In this document: in pieces, positions 37,086 to 46,160 of the stretch
Layout: each line of letters starts with the position of its first letter
Numbering within the stretch: the stretch's first letter is position 1
NCBI RefSeq assembly: GCF_018449525.1
Contig: NZ_JAAVUS010000003.1
Location: 248,001-312,000 of the forward strand
Source of the DNA: Bradyrhizobium sp. dw_78
Lineage (GTDB): Bacteria > Pseudomonadota > Alphaproteobacteria > Rhizobiales > Xanthobacteraceae
DNA length: 64,000 bases
Reading direction: 5' to 3'
Translations under genes and position numbers: made by a program
The notes under the pieces: generated by a model
Databases searched by the model: none
The model's input: only the letters and a program-made list of their open reading frames with translations
Told to the model about the DNA's origin: nothing

Positions 37086-38444
37086 TTACTGATAGGTCGC
37101 GACGATGTCCGACACCGCGCGCTCGAGCTGCTGCGCGGTGGCGCATTGGCGCACGACAGTGCAGAAGGTCGCATAGCGCGGCATCTCGGAATCGCCGAAG
37201 CCCCAGGCCGTGCGTCCCTCGGGATTGAGCCAAACTAGCCGCTTCGACCGCTCCGCGATGCGGCGCAGGATATCCGCGCGCGGATCGAGGTTGTTGCTGC
37301 GGGCGTCGCCGAGCACGATCACGGTGGTCTGCTGCGTGATCGCGCTCATCCATTGCTTCTCGAAATCGGCGAAGGAATTGCCGTAGTCGGACGAACCGAA
37401 GCCGACCTTGGACATGATCTCCTGCATCGCCTGTTCCGGTGATTGGGTTTCCAGGAGGTCGCTGACTTCGATCAGATGTCCGGAAAAGGCGAAGGAGCGT
37501 ACATCCGATACCACCTCGTGCAGGCTGTGGATCAACAGCAGGAAGAAATCCGAGACACGCGCCACCGAGCCGCTGACATCGCAGAGCGCCACGATCTTCG
37601 GCCGGTCGCGCCGCCGCCGCTTCCAGGCGGTGAGGAAAGGCACGCCGCCCCAAGCGGCGTTGCGGCGGATGGTCCGACGCACGTCGAGATGGCCACGCCG
37701 CTGCCGCTTGCGCGGCTTGCTGTAGCGCTCGCGCAGGCGGCGCGCGATCTGGCGGATCAGTAGCTGCATCTGCGCGACCTGCCGGGGTTCGATCCGCGAC
37801 AGCGGCGCGTTGCGCAGGATCTCGTTGCGAAGATTCTCCGCTTCCTCTCGGCCGTAAAGCAGCAGCGCCTGCGAGACCGTGTCGCGGACATTATCGCGCA
37901 ACACATTCAATGCCGCCGTCAGCCGTTCCGTCAGCGCGGTATCGGTCGCGGCCAGATCATCAAGGTCATCGCGCAGGCGCGCAATGCCCATCAGATCGAG
38001 GATACGGCTTGAAAATATCCCGCGCTGGGTGAAATACCGGATATCGGGCAAAGAAGCTGCGCTCGACGCAGCGGCGATGGCGGCGGCCATCTCCGTCCGG
38101 TCCTGCGACAGCAGCATCTGCGCGAGCGGGCCGAGACCGCTGGCCGATTGATCATCTGCACGCCCCGTTGTCTGGCTCTTTGTCGCTTCTCTTTCTTCGC
38201 CGCGGCTGCCGGGCTCGGTCTGCGAAGACTCCGGAAGATCGAAGAAAAGGTCAAAACATTGGCCGAGCGCTTTCTTCTCATCCTCGGTCTTGGCCAATGT
38301 CAGCAGGAGCGTGTCGCGCAGGATGCCGCGGTCGGAAAAGCCGACATTGGCGACTGCGCGCATCGCATCGATGCTTTCGGCCGGCGAGACCCGGACTCCC
38401 GCTCCCCGCGCCGCGCGAAAGAAGCGATGCAGGTTCTCCCGCAT
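37086..38444 (-). CDS. VWA-domain protein, CoxE family
   Basis: The 452-residue protein has an N-terminal segment MRENLHRFFRAARGAGVRVS typical of CoxE-like proteins, a low-complexity linker at 75-95 and a von Willebrand A domain in the C-terminal half, with the metal site in ALCDVSGSVARVS. CoxE works with the CoxD ATPase in finishing the active site of molybdenum hydroxylases. It starts 6 bases after the MoxR-like gene and is convergent with the IorA/B-type operon, which is the probable client. Confidence 0.9.
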   Translation of the reverse strand: MRENLHRFFRAARGAGVRVSPAESIDAMRAVANVGFSDRGILRDTLLLTLAKTEDEKKALGQCFDLFFDLPESSQTEPGSRGEEREATKSQTTGRADDQSASGLGPLAQMLLSQDRTEMAAAIAAASSAASLPDIRYFTQRGIFSSRILDLMGIARLRDDLDDLAATDTALTERLTAALNVLRDNVRDTVSQALLLYGREEAENLRNEILRNAPLSRIEPRQVAQMQLLIRQIARRLRERYSKPRKRQRRGHLDVRRTIRRNAAWGGVPFLTAWKRRRRDRPKIVALCDVSGSVARVSDFFLLLIHSLHEVVSDVRSFAFSGHLIEVSDLLETQSPEQAMQEIMSKVGFGSSDYGNSFADFEKQWMSAITQQTTVIVLGDARSNNLDPRADILRRIAERSKRLVWLNPEGRTAWGFGDSEMPRYATFCTVVRQCATAQQLERAVSDIVATYQ

Positions 38445-38450
38445 TCGTGC

Positions 38451-39398
38451 TCAGCCGAACACGTTGTGGTGCGATGCCCTGGCGACGAAAGTCGTGACCT
38501 GCGGCAGCGTGGCCTCGATATCGGCCTCGTATTTCAGGAGTACGTTGAGCGTATCCTTGACCATCTCATGGCCGAGTTCGGACGCCTGCAGCAGCACCAG
38601 CACGCGGGCCCAGTCGATGGTTTCGCTCACCGACGGCAGCTTTTTCAGGTCGAGCGTGCGGACCTGATGGATGAATCCGACGAGCTGCTTGCGCAGCGTT
38701 TGCGAAATGCCGGGCACGCGGCTTTCGACGATGCGCTCCTCGAGCCTTTGTTCGGGGAAACCGATGTGAAGGTGCAGGCAGCGCCGCTTCAGCGCGTCGC
38801 CGAGATCGCGCTCGCCATTGGAGGTCAGGATCACCGTCGGCGGCACGGCGGCGACGATGGTGCCGAGTTCGGGGATGCTGACCTGGAAATCGCTGAGGAT
38901 TTCGAGCAGCAGCGATTCGAATTCGGCGTCCGATTTGTCGATCTCGTCGATCAGCAGCACGCAGCCCGTGGGCTGTTCCAGTGCCTGCAACAACGGGCGC
39001 GACTCGACGAATTCCTTGGAGAAAAATACGTCGCCGAAATCGTGCAACTGGCCCAGCGCCGCGTGCAGCGTCTTTGCGCCGCCGAGCACCTCGCCGAGCT
39101 TATCCTTCAATATCTGCGTATACAGAAGCTGCTTGGCGTATTTCCACTCATAGAGCGCCTTGGCTTCGTCGAGCCCTTCGTAGCATTGCAGGCGAATCAT
39201 CTTCAGCCCGCGCCAGGCGGCGATCGCCTTGGCAAGCTCGGTCTTGCCGACGCCCGCGGGACCTTCGACCAGGATCGGCTTCTCGATCTGCTGGGCGAGA
39301 TAGACCGCGGTCGCGATCTGCCGGCTCGCCATATAGCCCTGCGCGGCAAGGCCGCTCTCGACGGCTTCGATGGCGGCCGAAGGCCGATGTTCAGCCAC
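38451..39398 (-). CDS. MoxR-type AAA+ ATPase, CoxD-like
   Basis: The 315-residue ATPase has Walker A EGPAGVGKTELAKA, Walker B CVLLIDEIDKSD, sensor I TSNGERDLGDALKRRC and a lid domain ending SHHNVFG. In cox clusters CoxD is the chaperone that helps install the sulfur/metal ligand of the molybdenum cofactor. It begins at a GTG and is followed directly by the CoxE-like gene. The island's cytoplasmic hydroxylase at 4607-8231 could also be a client. Confidence 0.92.
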   Translation of the reverse strand: MAEHRPSAAIEAVESGLAAQGYMASRQIATAVYLAQQIEKPILVEGPAGVGKTELAKAIAAWRGLKMIRLQCYEGLDEAKALYEWKYAKQLLYTQILKDKLGEVLGGAKTLHAALGQLHDFGDVFFSKEFVESRPLLQALEQPTGCVLLIDEIDKSDAEFESLLLEILSDFQVSIPELGTIVAAVPPTVILTSNGERDLGDALKRRCLHLHIGFPEQRLEERIVESRVPGISQTLRKQLVGFIHQVRTLDLKKLPSVSETIDWARVLVLLQASELGHEMVKDTLNVLLKYEADIEATLPQVTTFVARASHHNVFG

Positions 39399-39542
39399 GG
39401 ATTTTCACTCCCGATATCCAGTCTTCATGGTGTTCTGCCCGCGTTCCAGGGAAAGAACAAGCCCGGTGCCGCGCCGATTTGACCTTCCGGGCCGGTCCAC
39501 TTGCCCTTGGCGGCTCGCTTGATGGCCGCTATTGCTGCCGCG

Positions 39543-40307
39543 ATGAAAATCCTGACCCGAATGTTCGCCGGCATGGCGTTGCTGCTGGCCAATCCGGCGC
39601 TCGCGATCGTCGGCGGCGCGGCGCCCTCGACCGAGGGCGTCGGCCGCTCCGTTGTCACCATCGTCGGCTCGCGCGGCAATTTCTGCACCGGCAGCCTGAT
39701 CGCGCCCAACCTGGTGTTGTCGGCGGCGCATTGCGTCGGGCCTGGGGCGATCTACAAGATCGTCGAATATGGCGTGGACCACCAGCCGCGGCTTGAGGAC
39801 GTCACGAGGGTCGCGGCCCATCCCGGTTTCAATATGCAGACGATGCTGGCGCATCGCGCGACCGCCGATGTGAGCCTGTTGCAGCTCAGAACGCCAAAGA
39901 AGAATCCGTCACCGATCGGCGCGCCTGCGGCGCCGCTTGCCGCGGGGGATCGTTTCATTGTTGCGGGCGTCGGCGTCACCATTCGCGGCGACGGCAAGAG
40001 CGGTGGCACCGTCCGCACCGCGGACCTCATTGCGACCGGTCAACCGGGCACGCTGCAGATTCGTCTGGTCGATCCCTCAGGTGTGGGCGTACGCGCCGGT
40101 CTTGGCGCCTGCACCGGCGATTCCGGCGGACCGGTGTTCGAGGATCAGCAAGGCAGGGCTGTCATTGTCGGTGTCGTCAGCTGGTCGACGGGACCGAACG
40201 GCGCCAGCGGCTGCGGCGGTCTGACCGGCGTGACCCCGCTCACGCTTTATCGCGACTGGATCGCGAAGACCGCACAACAGTGGGGGTCGACTCTGGCGGC
40301 GCCGTGA
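39543..40307 (+). CDS. Secreted trypsin-like serine protease
   Basis: From ATG 39543 the protein is 254 residues. The signal peptide MKILTRMFAGMALLLANPAL ends at ALA, directly before IVGG, so signal cleavage alone would expose the activating N-terminus. The S1 triad is visible: AAHC, ADVSLLQL and GDSGGP. Alternative starts at ATG 39522 and TTG 39501 lengthen the leader. Secretion to the periplasm or outside is expected. It sits alone between two unrelated operons. Confidence 0.88.
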   Translation: MKILTRMFAGMALLLANPALAIVGGAAPSTEGVGRSVVTIVGSRGNFCTGSLIAPNLVLSAAHCVGPGAIYKIVEYGVDHQPRLEDVTRVAAHPGFNMQTMLAHRATADVSLLQLRTPKKNPSPIGAPAAPLAAGDRFIVAGVGVTIRGDGKSGGTVRTADLIATGQPGTLQIRLVDPSGVGVRAGLGACTGDSGGPVFEDQQGRAVIVGVVSWSTGPNGASGCGGLTGVTPLTLYRDWIAKTAQQWGSTLAAP

Positions 40308-40321
40308 TCGTTTTTGATTGA

Positions 40322-41251
40322 TTATGAATTTTTTCGGCTGGCATTGGCCGCGATCGCGGCCGCGGCGGTGCGGTTCTCGACACCGAGCTTGGCGTAGATC
40401 TGTTCGAGATGCTTATCCACCGTCCTCGGACTGAGACCAAGGATCTGGGCGATGTCCCGATTGGTCTTGCCCTTGGACAGCCACGACAGCACTTCGCCCT
40501 CGCGCGTGGTCAGGCCGAGTTCGCTGCTGAACCTGGCCGGCAAATCCGGGGTCGCGTCCTTGGCGAGGCGGAGCAGGAATTCATTCGGTCCGAGCTTTCC
40601 CATATATTGCAGTTGAAGCTGCTCGTTGGAGGGAAACGACACGGTGGTTTGGGACTTCGATCCCGCCTTGCCTTTCTGAGCCTGCTCCAGCCATTGCAGC
40701 ATGGAAGCCGGCAGCTCCAGATCATCGTCTGCGCCGGCTGCGAGATTATCCGATAGTAATTTCTGCGCCTGCGGCGTTGCCCATAGGATCTTGCCCTGCC
40801 CGTTGACGGCGAGCAGGAACCGTCCGGACACGTCGAGCGCGGCGCGGGCGCTCTGGGTCAGCCGCGCATTGGCTAGGTGGACCCGGATCCGCGCCAGCAT
40901 TTCCTCGATCACGATCGGCTTGGTCACGTAATCGACGCCGCCGGCTTCCAGCCCGCGCACGATGTGTTCGGTCTCCGCAAGCCCGGTCATGAAGATCACG
41001 GGCACGTTGCTGAGGCCGGCCTCGCGCTTGAGGCGCCGGCAGGTCTCGAAGCCGTCGATGCCGGGCATGACCGCGTCGAGCAGAATGATGTCGGGCGTGA
41101 TCTGATCGACGATCCGCATCGCGGCGGCGCCGTCCATCGCGACCATGACCGTCATGCCGGCGCCGTCGAGCGCATCGGTCAGCAGCCGCAGCGTTTCCGG
41201 CGAGTCGTCGATGACAAGCGCAACGTCACGCTTTTTGGCCTCAGTGATCAT
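40322..41251 (-). CDS. Response regulator, REC-LuxR type
   Basis: The 309-residue protein has an N-terminal receiver (phospho-acceptor Asp59 in ILLDAVMPG, Lys in VTKP), a PAS-like middle (about 135-220) and a C-terminal LuxR helix-turn-helix (LTTREGEVLSWLSKGKTNRD, then SPRTVDKHLEQIYAKL). Its start overlaps the stop of the sensor kinase gene by 11 bases, so it is that kinase's partner. The most likely target is the divergent urt-fmd operon. Confidence 0.92.
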   Translation of the reverse strand: MITEAKKRDVALVIDDSPETLRLLTDALDGAGMTVMVAMDGAAAMRIVDQITPDIILLDAVMPGIDGFETCRRLKREAGLSNVPVIFMTGLAETEHIVRGLEAGGVDYVTKPIVIEEMLARIRVHLANARLTQSARAALDVSGRFLLAVNGQGKILWATPQAQKLLSDNLAAGADDDLELPASMLQWLEQAQKGKAGSKSQTTVSFPSNEQLQLQYMGKLGPNEFLLRLAKDATPDLPARFSSELGLTTREGEVLSWLSKGKTNRDIAQILGLSPRTVDKHLEQIYAKLGVENRTAAAAIAANASRKNS

Positions 41252-44200
41252 AGCTGTGCAGCGTTTTCAGGGTTGCCATGTACTGATCGAGATCGAAGCG
41301 GTCGATCAGTATGCGCATTTGCGACACGAAGCCGGCATGTTCGGGCCGGTCGTTGCCCATCTCTTCGAGCTTGACCTGGATGGCGCGGATGTAACCCATA
41401 TGGCCGAGATCGAGCAGTTCCTCGACATCCTTCAGTGGCGGCCTTGATCCGGCGTCCGGCTTCCACGGCGGCGTGGCGACCGTATCGGTCTCGTACTGCC
41501 ACTCGATCTTGAGCAGCTGGCGGATCGATTCCAGCAGCCGGGGAATATCGATCGGCTTCATCAGGTAGCCGTCATGGAACGGCTGCGCCAGCGGTGTGCC
41601 GTGAGCTTCCAGCGCACTTGCCGAAACCATCAGGATGCGGGCCTGATGATGGCCGGTCGAGCGCAGCATCTCCGCGACCTGCCACCCGTCCATGCCCGGC
41701 ATTGAGATATCGAGCAGGAACAGGTCGGGACGGCAGTGCTGCGCCAGCGTCAGGCAGGAAGGGCCATCCGGCGCGCTGAGCAGGATGAAGCCGAGCGGCG
41801 TCAGCACTTCGCGCAACAGGTCGCGCTGGACCGGGTCGTCGTCGGTGACCAGGATGGTCTTGCGCGTCCCGTGATAGCCGAAGACGGCGGCATCGACCGG
41901 CGCATCCCGGGTCGGGTTGGTGACCTCCGACAGCAGCATCTTCACGCGGAACGTGCTGCCGGCGCCGACTGTGCTGGTGACCTTGATATCGCCGCCCATG
42001 ACGCCCGCCAGCAGTCGGCTGATCGTCAACCCGAGCCCGGTTCCGGTTTGCGGCTGGGCGACGCCGAGTGCGCCGCGCTCGAAGGGTGCGAAAATGCGCT
42101 CAAGATCGTCTGGCTGGATTCCCGGACCGGTGTCGGTCACCTCGAATTCGGCGACCGGGCTGCGGTAGTGAACGACGAAATGCACGCTGCCGGCCTGCGT
42201 GAACTTGATTGCATTCGACAGAAGGTTGATCAGGATCTGGCGCAGGCGCTTCTCGTCGGAGAATACCGCAACGGGAAGGAAGGCCGGGCGTTTGAAAATG
42301 AAGTCGATGCCCTTGGCGGCCGCCTGCAGGCGGAACATGCCGACGAGCTGATCGAGGAAGTCGTGCAGGCGGACCTCGTCGCGCGACAAATGCAGCCTGC
42401 CGGCCTCGATCTTCGAAATATCGAGAATGCCGTCGATCAACCCCGATAAATGATCGGCGCTGCGGCGCACCACGCGGACCTGATCTTTCGGCTTCGGTTG
42501 CAGGCTCGCATCCTGCTCCAGCAACTGCGCATAGCCGCTGATGGCATTCAGCGGCGATCGCAATTCATGGCTCAGGCCCACGACATAGCGGCTCTTGGCG
42601 AGGTTGGCGGATTCGGCGACTTCCTTGGCGCGCTGGAGCGCGGCGTCGGTGCGCTTGTGCGCGTCGATTTCCTGGATCAGAAGCGAGGTCTGCCGCCGCG
42701 TTTCGGCTTCCGCCGCGCGCCGGCTCTGCTGGGCGAGCACGAACAGCCACGCGACGACGCCGATGATGATCGTCAGTGCGAAGAACGCTTTCCAGAGCAC
42801 CGCGGATAATTGCAGATTGTCGGCGTGAACCGCGGCCGCTGTTTGCAGATAGATCAGGCCGAGCGTCAGTCCGACCAGGCCGGCGGAGATCGCGAAGACG
42901 CCGAGATAATGTCCGAGTTGCGAATTGATCAGCGCGTAGACCGGCTTCGGCAGGCGGTCGCCGAGTGTCTCGGTGACCTGCGCCTGGAACCTAGCATGCG
43001 GCTTGCAAAGGTCGTGGCAGCGCGCGTCGAGCGAACAGCATAGCGAGCAGATCGGGCCTGCATAAGCGGGGCACGACGCCATATCCTCCGGCTCGAACGA
43101 ATGCTCGCAGATGCAGCACTGGATCGCTTCGAGATTTTGCCAGCTCCGCTTCGGCTTGCGCGCGATGTAATATTTTCCGCCGGTGATATAGGCGATCGAC
43201 GGGGCGACGATGAACGCCACCGCCAACGCGACGAATGGGGAGAGCGCCTTCGCCGTCGGCCCGAACAGGCCATAGAAGGCGCTGATGGAAACCACGGTGG
43301 CGATCGTCATCGCGCCGACGCCGACCGGATTGACGTCATAGAGATGTGCGCGCTTGAATTCCATGTGCCGCGGCCGCAGGCCGAGGGGCTTGTTGATGAT
43401 GAGGTCGGCGACCAGCGCACCGACCCAGGCGATGGCGACGTTTGAATAAAGTGCGAGCGTCTGCTCGAGCGCCTTGTAGACGCCAATCTCCATCAACAGC
43501 AATGCGACCAGCACATTGAAAACCAGCCAGACGACGCGGCCCGGATGGCTGTGGGTCAGGCGGGAAAAGAAGTTCGACCATGCGATCGAGCCGGCATAGG
43601 CGTTGGTGACGTTGATCTTGAGCTGGGAAAGGACCACGAAGGCGCCGGTCAGCGCCAGCGCGAGGTTCGGCTGCGACAGCACATAGCGAAACGCTTCGAG
43701 ATACATGTGCGCGGGCTCGGCGGCATGTTCGGCGGACACGCCATGCTCCAGCGCAAAAAACGCCAGGAACGAGCCGGCGAGCAACTTGAGCGCGCCAAGG
43801 ACGATCCAGCCCGGACCGGCGCTGAGCAGCGCGATCCACCATGCCGATTTCGAGGTGTGGCGGTCGCGCGGCAGAAAACGCAGGAAGTCGACCTGCTCGC
43901 CGATCTGCGCCACCAGCGAAAACACCACCGAGGCGGCGGCGCCGAACAGCAGGAGATCGAGACGCCCCGCGGGATCTCCGTGTTCGCCGGGAAATTTCAG
44001 CCATTCGGAAAAGGAGAGTGGATTGGCGTAGGCGATCGCCGCGAACGGCAGGATGTGAAGGATGATCCATAGCGGCTGCGTCCACAATTGGAAGCGGCTG
44101 ATCAGCGTGATGCCGTAGGTGACGAGCGGGATGATGATGACGGCGCTGAGCAGATAGCCGACGGGTCGCGGGATGCCGAAGCACAGTTCCAGCGCGGTGG

Positions 44201-44612
44201 CGAGGATCACCGCTTCGATGGCGAAGAAAATGAAGGTGAAGGAAGCATAGATCAGCGAGGTGACGGTCGAACCGATATAGCCGAAGCCGGCGCCGCGGGT
44301 CAGCAGATCGATGTCGATGCCGTATTTTGCGGCATGATAGGCGATCGGCAGGCCGCAGCAAAAAATGATGACGCTGACGACCAGGATGGCGGCGATGGAG
44401 TTGGTGACGCCGTAATTAAGCGTGATGGTGCCGCCGATCGCTTCCAGTGCCAGGAAGGAGATCGCGCCGAGCGCGGTGTTGGCAACCCGAGCGGCGGACC
44501 AGCGCCGCGCGCTTTTAGCTGTAAAGCGCAGCGCGTAATCTTCCAGCGTCTGATTGGCAACCCATTGATTATACTGGCGCCTGACGCGGTCTATCCGCTG
44601 CCGCCCTGCCAC
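41241..44612 (-). CDS. NCS1-permease-like domain fused to a hybrid histidine kinase
   Basis: The 1123-residue protein has about 12 membrane helices of the cytosine/purine/allantoin permease (NCS1) family (residues about 45-480, with AIGGTITLNYGVTNS and LLTRGAGFGYIGS), a Cys-rich segment (about 495-540, CCICEHSF, CPAYAGPICSLCC, CHDLC) that may bind a metal, two more helices, a HisKA domain (phospho-acceptor His682 in GLSHELRSPLNA), a HATPase domain (DTGPGIQPDD, GTGLGLTIS) and a receiver with LLDISMPGMDG. It starts at GTG 44612, 6 bases after GGAG. By analogy with permease-like sensors such as CbrA, it probably senses or takes up an N-compound and controls the adjacent urt-fmd genes. Confidence 0.9.
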   Translation of the reverse strand: MAGRQRIDRVRRQYNQWVANQTLEDYALRFTAKSARRWSAARVANTALGAISFLALEAIGGTITLNYGVTNSIAAILVVSVIIFCCGLPIAYHAAKYGIDIDLLTRGAGFGYIGSTVTSLIYASFTFIFFAIEAVILATALELCFGIPRPVGYLLSAVIIIPLVTYGITLISRFQLWTQPLWIILHILPFAAIAYANPLSFSEWLKFPGEHGDPAGRLDLLLFGAAASVVFSLVAQIGEQVDFLRFLPRDRHTSKSAWWIALLSAGPGWIVLGALKLLAGSFLAFFALEHGVSAEHAAEPAHMYLEAFRYVLSQPNLALALTGAFVVLSQLKINVTNAYAGSIAWSNFFSRLTHSHPGRVVWLVFNVLVALLLMEIGVYKALEQTLALYSNVAIAWVGALVADLIINKPLGLRPRHMEFKRAHLYDVNPVGVGAMTIATVVSISAFYGLFGPTAKALSPFVALAVAFIVAPSIAYITGGKYYIARKPKRSWQNLEAIQCCICEHSFEPEDMASCPAYAGPICSLCCSLDARCHDLCKPHARFQAQVTETLGDRLPKPVYALINSQLGHYLGVFAISAGLVGLTLGLIYLQTAAAVHADNLQLSAVLWKAFFALTIIIGVVAWLFVLAQQSRRAAEAETRRQTSLLIQEIDAHKRTDAALQRAKEVAESANLAKSRYVVGLSHELRSPLNAISGYAQLLEQDASLQPKPKDQVRVVRRSADHLSGLIDGILDISKIEAGRLHLSRDEVRLHDFLDQLVGMFRLQAAAKGIDFIFKRPAFLPVAVFSDEKRLRQILINLLSNAIKFTQAGSVHFVVHYRSPVAEFEVTDTGPGIQPDDLERIFAPFERGALGVAQPQTGTGLGLTISRLLAGVMGGDIKVTSTVGAGSTFRVKMLLSEVTNPTRDAPVDAAVFGYHGTRKTILVTDDDPVQRDLLREVLTPLGFILLSAPDGPSCLTLAQHCRPDLFLLDISMPGMDGWQVAEMLRSTGHHQARILMVSASALEAHGTPLAQPFHDGYLMKPIDIPRLLESIRQLLKIEWQYETDTVATPPWKPDAGSRPPLKDVEELLDLGHMGYIRAIQVKLEEMGNDRPEHAGFVSQMRILIDRFDLDQYMATLKTLHSYDH

Positions 44613-44775
44613 TCACTGCTCCTTGCTCTGCAAAGAATGACCCTGCAATCCCCATTCCAAAATCTACGTCGCTATTTTGCGGTGCAGTATACGCGATCTT
44701 GCGTATCCGTGCGTTGCACAATCCGATCGATGCTCGTGGGCCAATCGCGTGTCCTCGAACAGGAATGGGGTGCTC
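44613..44775. promoter_or_regulatory. Divergent control region between sensor kinase and urtA
   Basis: A 163-base region between divergent genes. It contains an inverted repeat ATACGC-GATCTT-GCGTAT (44689-44706), about 70 bases before urtA, a fitting place for the LuxR-type regulator. A clean sigma-54 promoter (TGGCAC-N5-TTGC) is not visible. Confidence 0.5.
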
Positions 44776-46038
44776 ATGTCAGACGAAATCAAACCGGGAC
44801 TGAAGTCTCCGCTTCGGCGCAAGCTGCTGATGGGAATGGCCGCCCTGCCGGCCATATCGATGCTTCCGCGTCCTTCCTTCGCAGACGTTCCGGCGACTTC
44901 CGCCATCAATACCACCGGTCTTGCGGTGACCGACAGCGAGGTGACGGTCGGCATCCTTCATTCCGTGACCGGCACGATGGCGATCTCGGAAACCGGCTCG
45001 GTGGAGGCGGAAAAGCTCGCGATCTCCCAGATCAATGACGCCGGCGGCGTGCTCGGGCGTAAGATCAAGTTCATCCAGGAAGACGGCGCCAGCGACTGGC
45101 CGACCTTCGCCGAGAAGGCGAAGAAGCTTCTCGTCAACGACAAATGCGCCGCCGTCATGGGCTGCTGGACCTCGGCCTCGCGCAAGGCGGTGCTGCCGGT
45201 GTTCGAACAATATAACGGCATGCTTTATTATCCGACCTTCTACGAGGGCCTCGAGCAGTCCAAGAACGTCATCTATACGGGGCAGGAAGCGACCCAGCAA
45301 ATCCTCGCCGGCCTCGACTGGGTCAACAAGACCAAGGGCTCCAAGACCTTTTATTTGCTCGGCTCCGACTACATCTGGCCGCGCACCTCGAACAAGATCG
45401 CGCGCAAACATATCGAAGGCCATCTGGAGGGCTGTAAAGTCGTCGGCGAGGAATATTTCCCGCTCGGCAACACCCAGTTCAACTCGGTCATCAACAAGAT
45501 CAAGCTGGTCAAGCCGGACGTGATCTACGCCATTATCGTCGGCGGTTCGAACGTCGCATTCTATAAGCAACTGAAAGCCGCCGGCATCGATCTGTCGAAG
45601 CAGACGCTTCTAACCATCTCGGTGACCGAAGACGAGATCGACGGCATCGGCGGCGAGAACATCGCCGGCGCCTATGCCTGCATGAAATACTTCCAGTCGC
45701 TCGACAATCCCAACAACAAGGTGTTCGTGCCCGCCTTCAAGAAGATGTGGGGTGAGAAGACGGTGATCGGCGATGTCACCCAGGCGGCGTATCTTGGCCC
45801 TTGGCTGTGGAAATTAACAGCCGAGAAGGCCGGAAGCTTCGACATCGACAAGATCGCGGCGGCTTCGCCGGGCGTCGAGTTCAAGGGTGCGCCGGAAGGT
45901 TACGTCCGTATCCATGAAAACCATCATCTGTGGTCGAAGACGCGGGTTGGCCGGGCCAAGGCCGATGGCCAGTACGAGCTGATTTACGAGACCGCCGATC
46001 TGGTCGAGCCGAACCCCTTCCCCAAGGGTTATCAGTAA
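44776..46038 (+). CDS. urtA: UrtA/FmdD-type periplasmic urea or short-chain-amide binding protein
   Basis: The 420-residue protein has an export signal (PLRRKLLMGMAALPAISML, twin-Arg-like) and the type-I periplasmic binding fold specific to UrtA: VGILHSVTGTMAISETG, VMGCWTSASRKAVLPVFEQ and PTFYEGLEQS. GGGG lies 5 bases before the ATG at 44776. Urea and short-chain-amide binders of this group are close relatives, and the formamidase downstream makes the amide reading as likely as urea. It heads the urt-fmd operon. Confidence 0.92.
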   Translation: MSDEIKPGLKSPLRRKLLMGMAALPAISMLPRPSFADVPATSAINTTGLAVTDSEVTVGILHSVTGTMAISETGSVEAEKLAISQINDAGGVLGRKIKFIQEDGASDWPTFAEKAKKLLVNDKCAAVMGCWTSASRKAVLPVFEQYNGMLYYPTFYEGLEQSKNVIYTGQEATQQILAGLDWVNKTKGSKTFYLLGSDYIWPRTSNKIARKHIEGHLEGCKVVGEEYFPLGNTQFNSVINKIKLVKPDVIYAIIVGGSNVAFYKQLKAAGIDLSKQTLLTISVTEDEIDGIGGENIAGAYACMKYFQSLDNPNNKVFVPAFKKMWGEKTVIGDVTQAAYLGPWLWKLTAEKAGSFDIDKIAAASPGVEFKGAPEGYVRIHENHHLWSKTRVGRAKADGQYELIYETADLVEPNPFPKGYQ

Positions 46039-46075
46039 GGCCGCCAGTCACCTGAAACGCTCATCCGCTGCTGCC

Positions 46076-46099
46076 GGCGTGGGCCGCATTGCCCACGCC
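46076..46099 (+). terminator. Hairpin between urtA and urtB (attenuator or mRNA stabiliser)
   Basis: GGCGTGGGC-CGCATT-GCCCACGCC is a perfect 9-bp stem with a 6-base loop, 38 bases after the urtA stop. There is no T-run after it, so it is more likely a processing or attenuation site that raises urtA over the permease genes than a full terminator. Confidence 0.6.
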
Positions 46100-46160
46100 T
46101 CCTATCCCGGCGTCGCGAATCCGTTCGCGGCGCGGGCCTGACAGATCACGGAGGACAGAT

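Noticed and set aside
39425..39709. Minus-strand ORF of 94 codons overlapping the protease start
   Set aside because: It overlaps the signal peptide and N-terminal domain of a convincing S1 protease and has no family match.
44613..44775. Sigma-54/NtrC control or a guanidine riboswitch upstream of urtA
   Set aside because: No TGGCAC-N5-TTGC promoter and no ykkC-type conserved blocks are visible.
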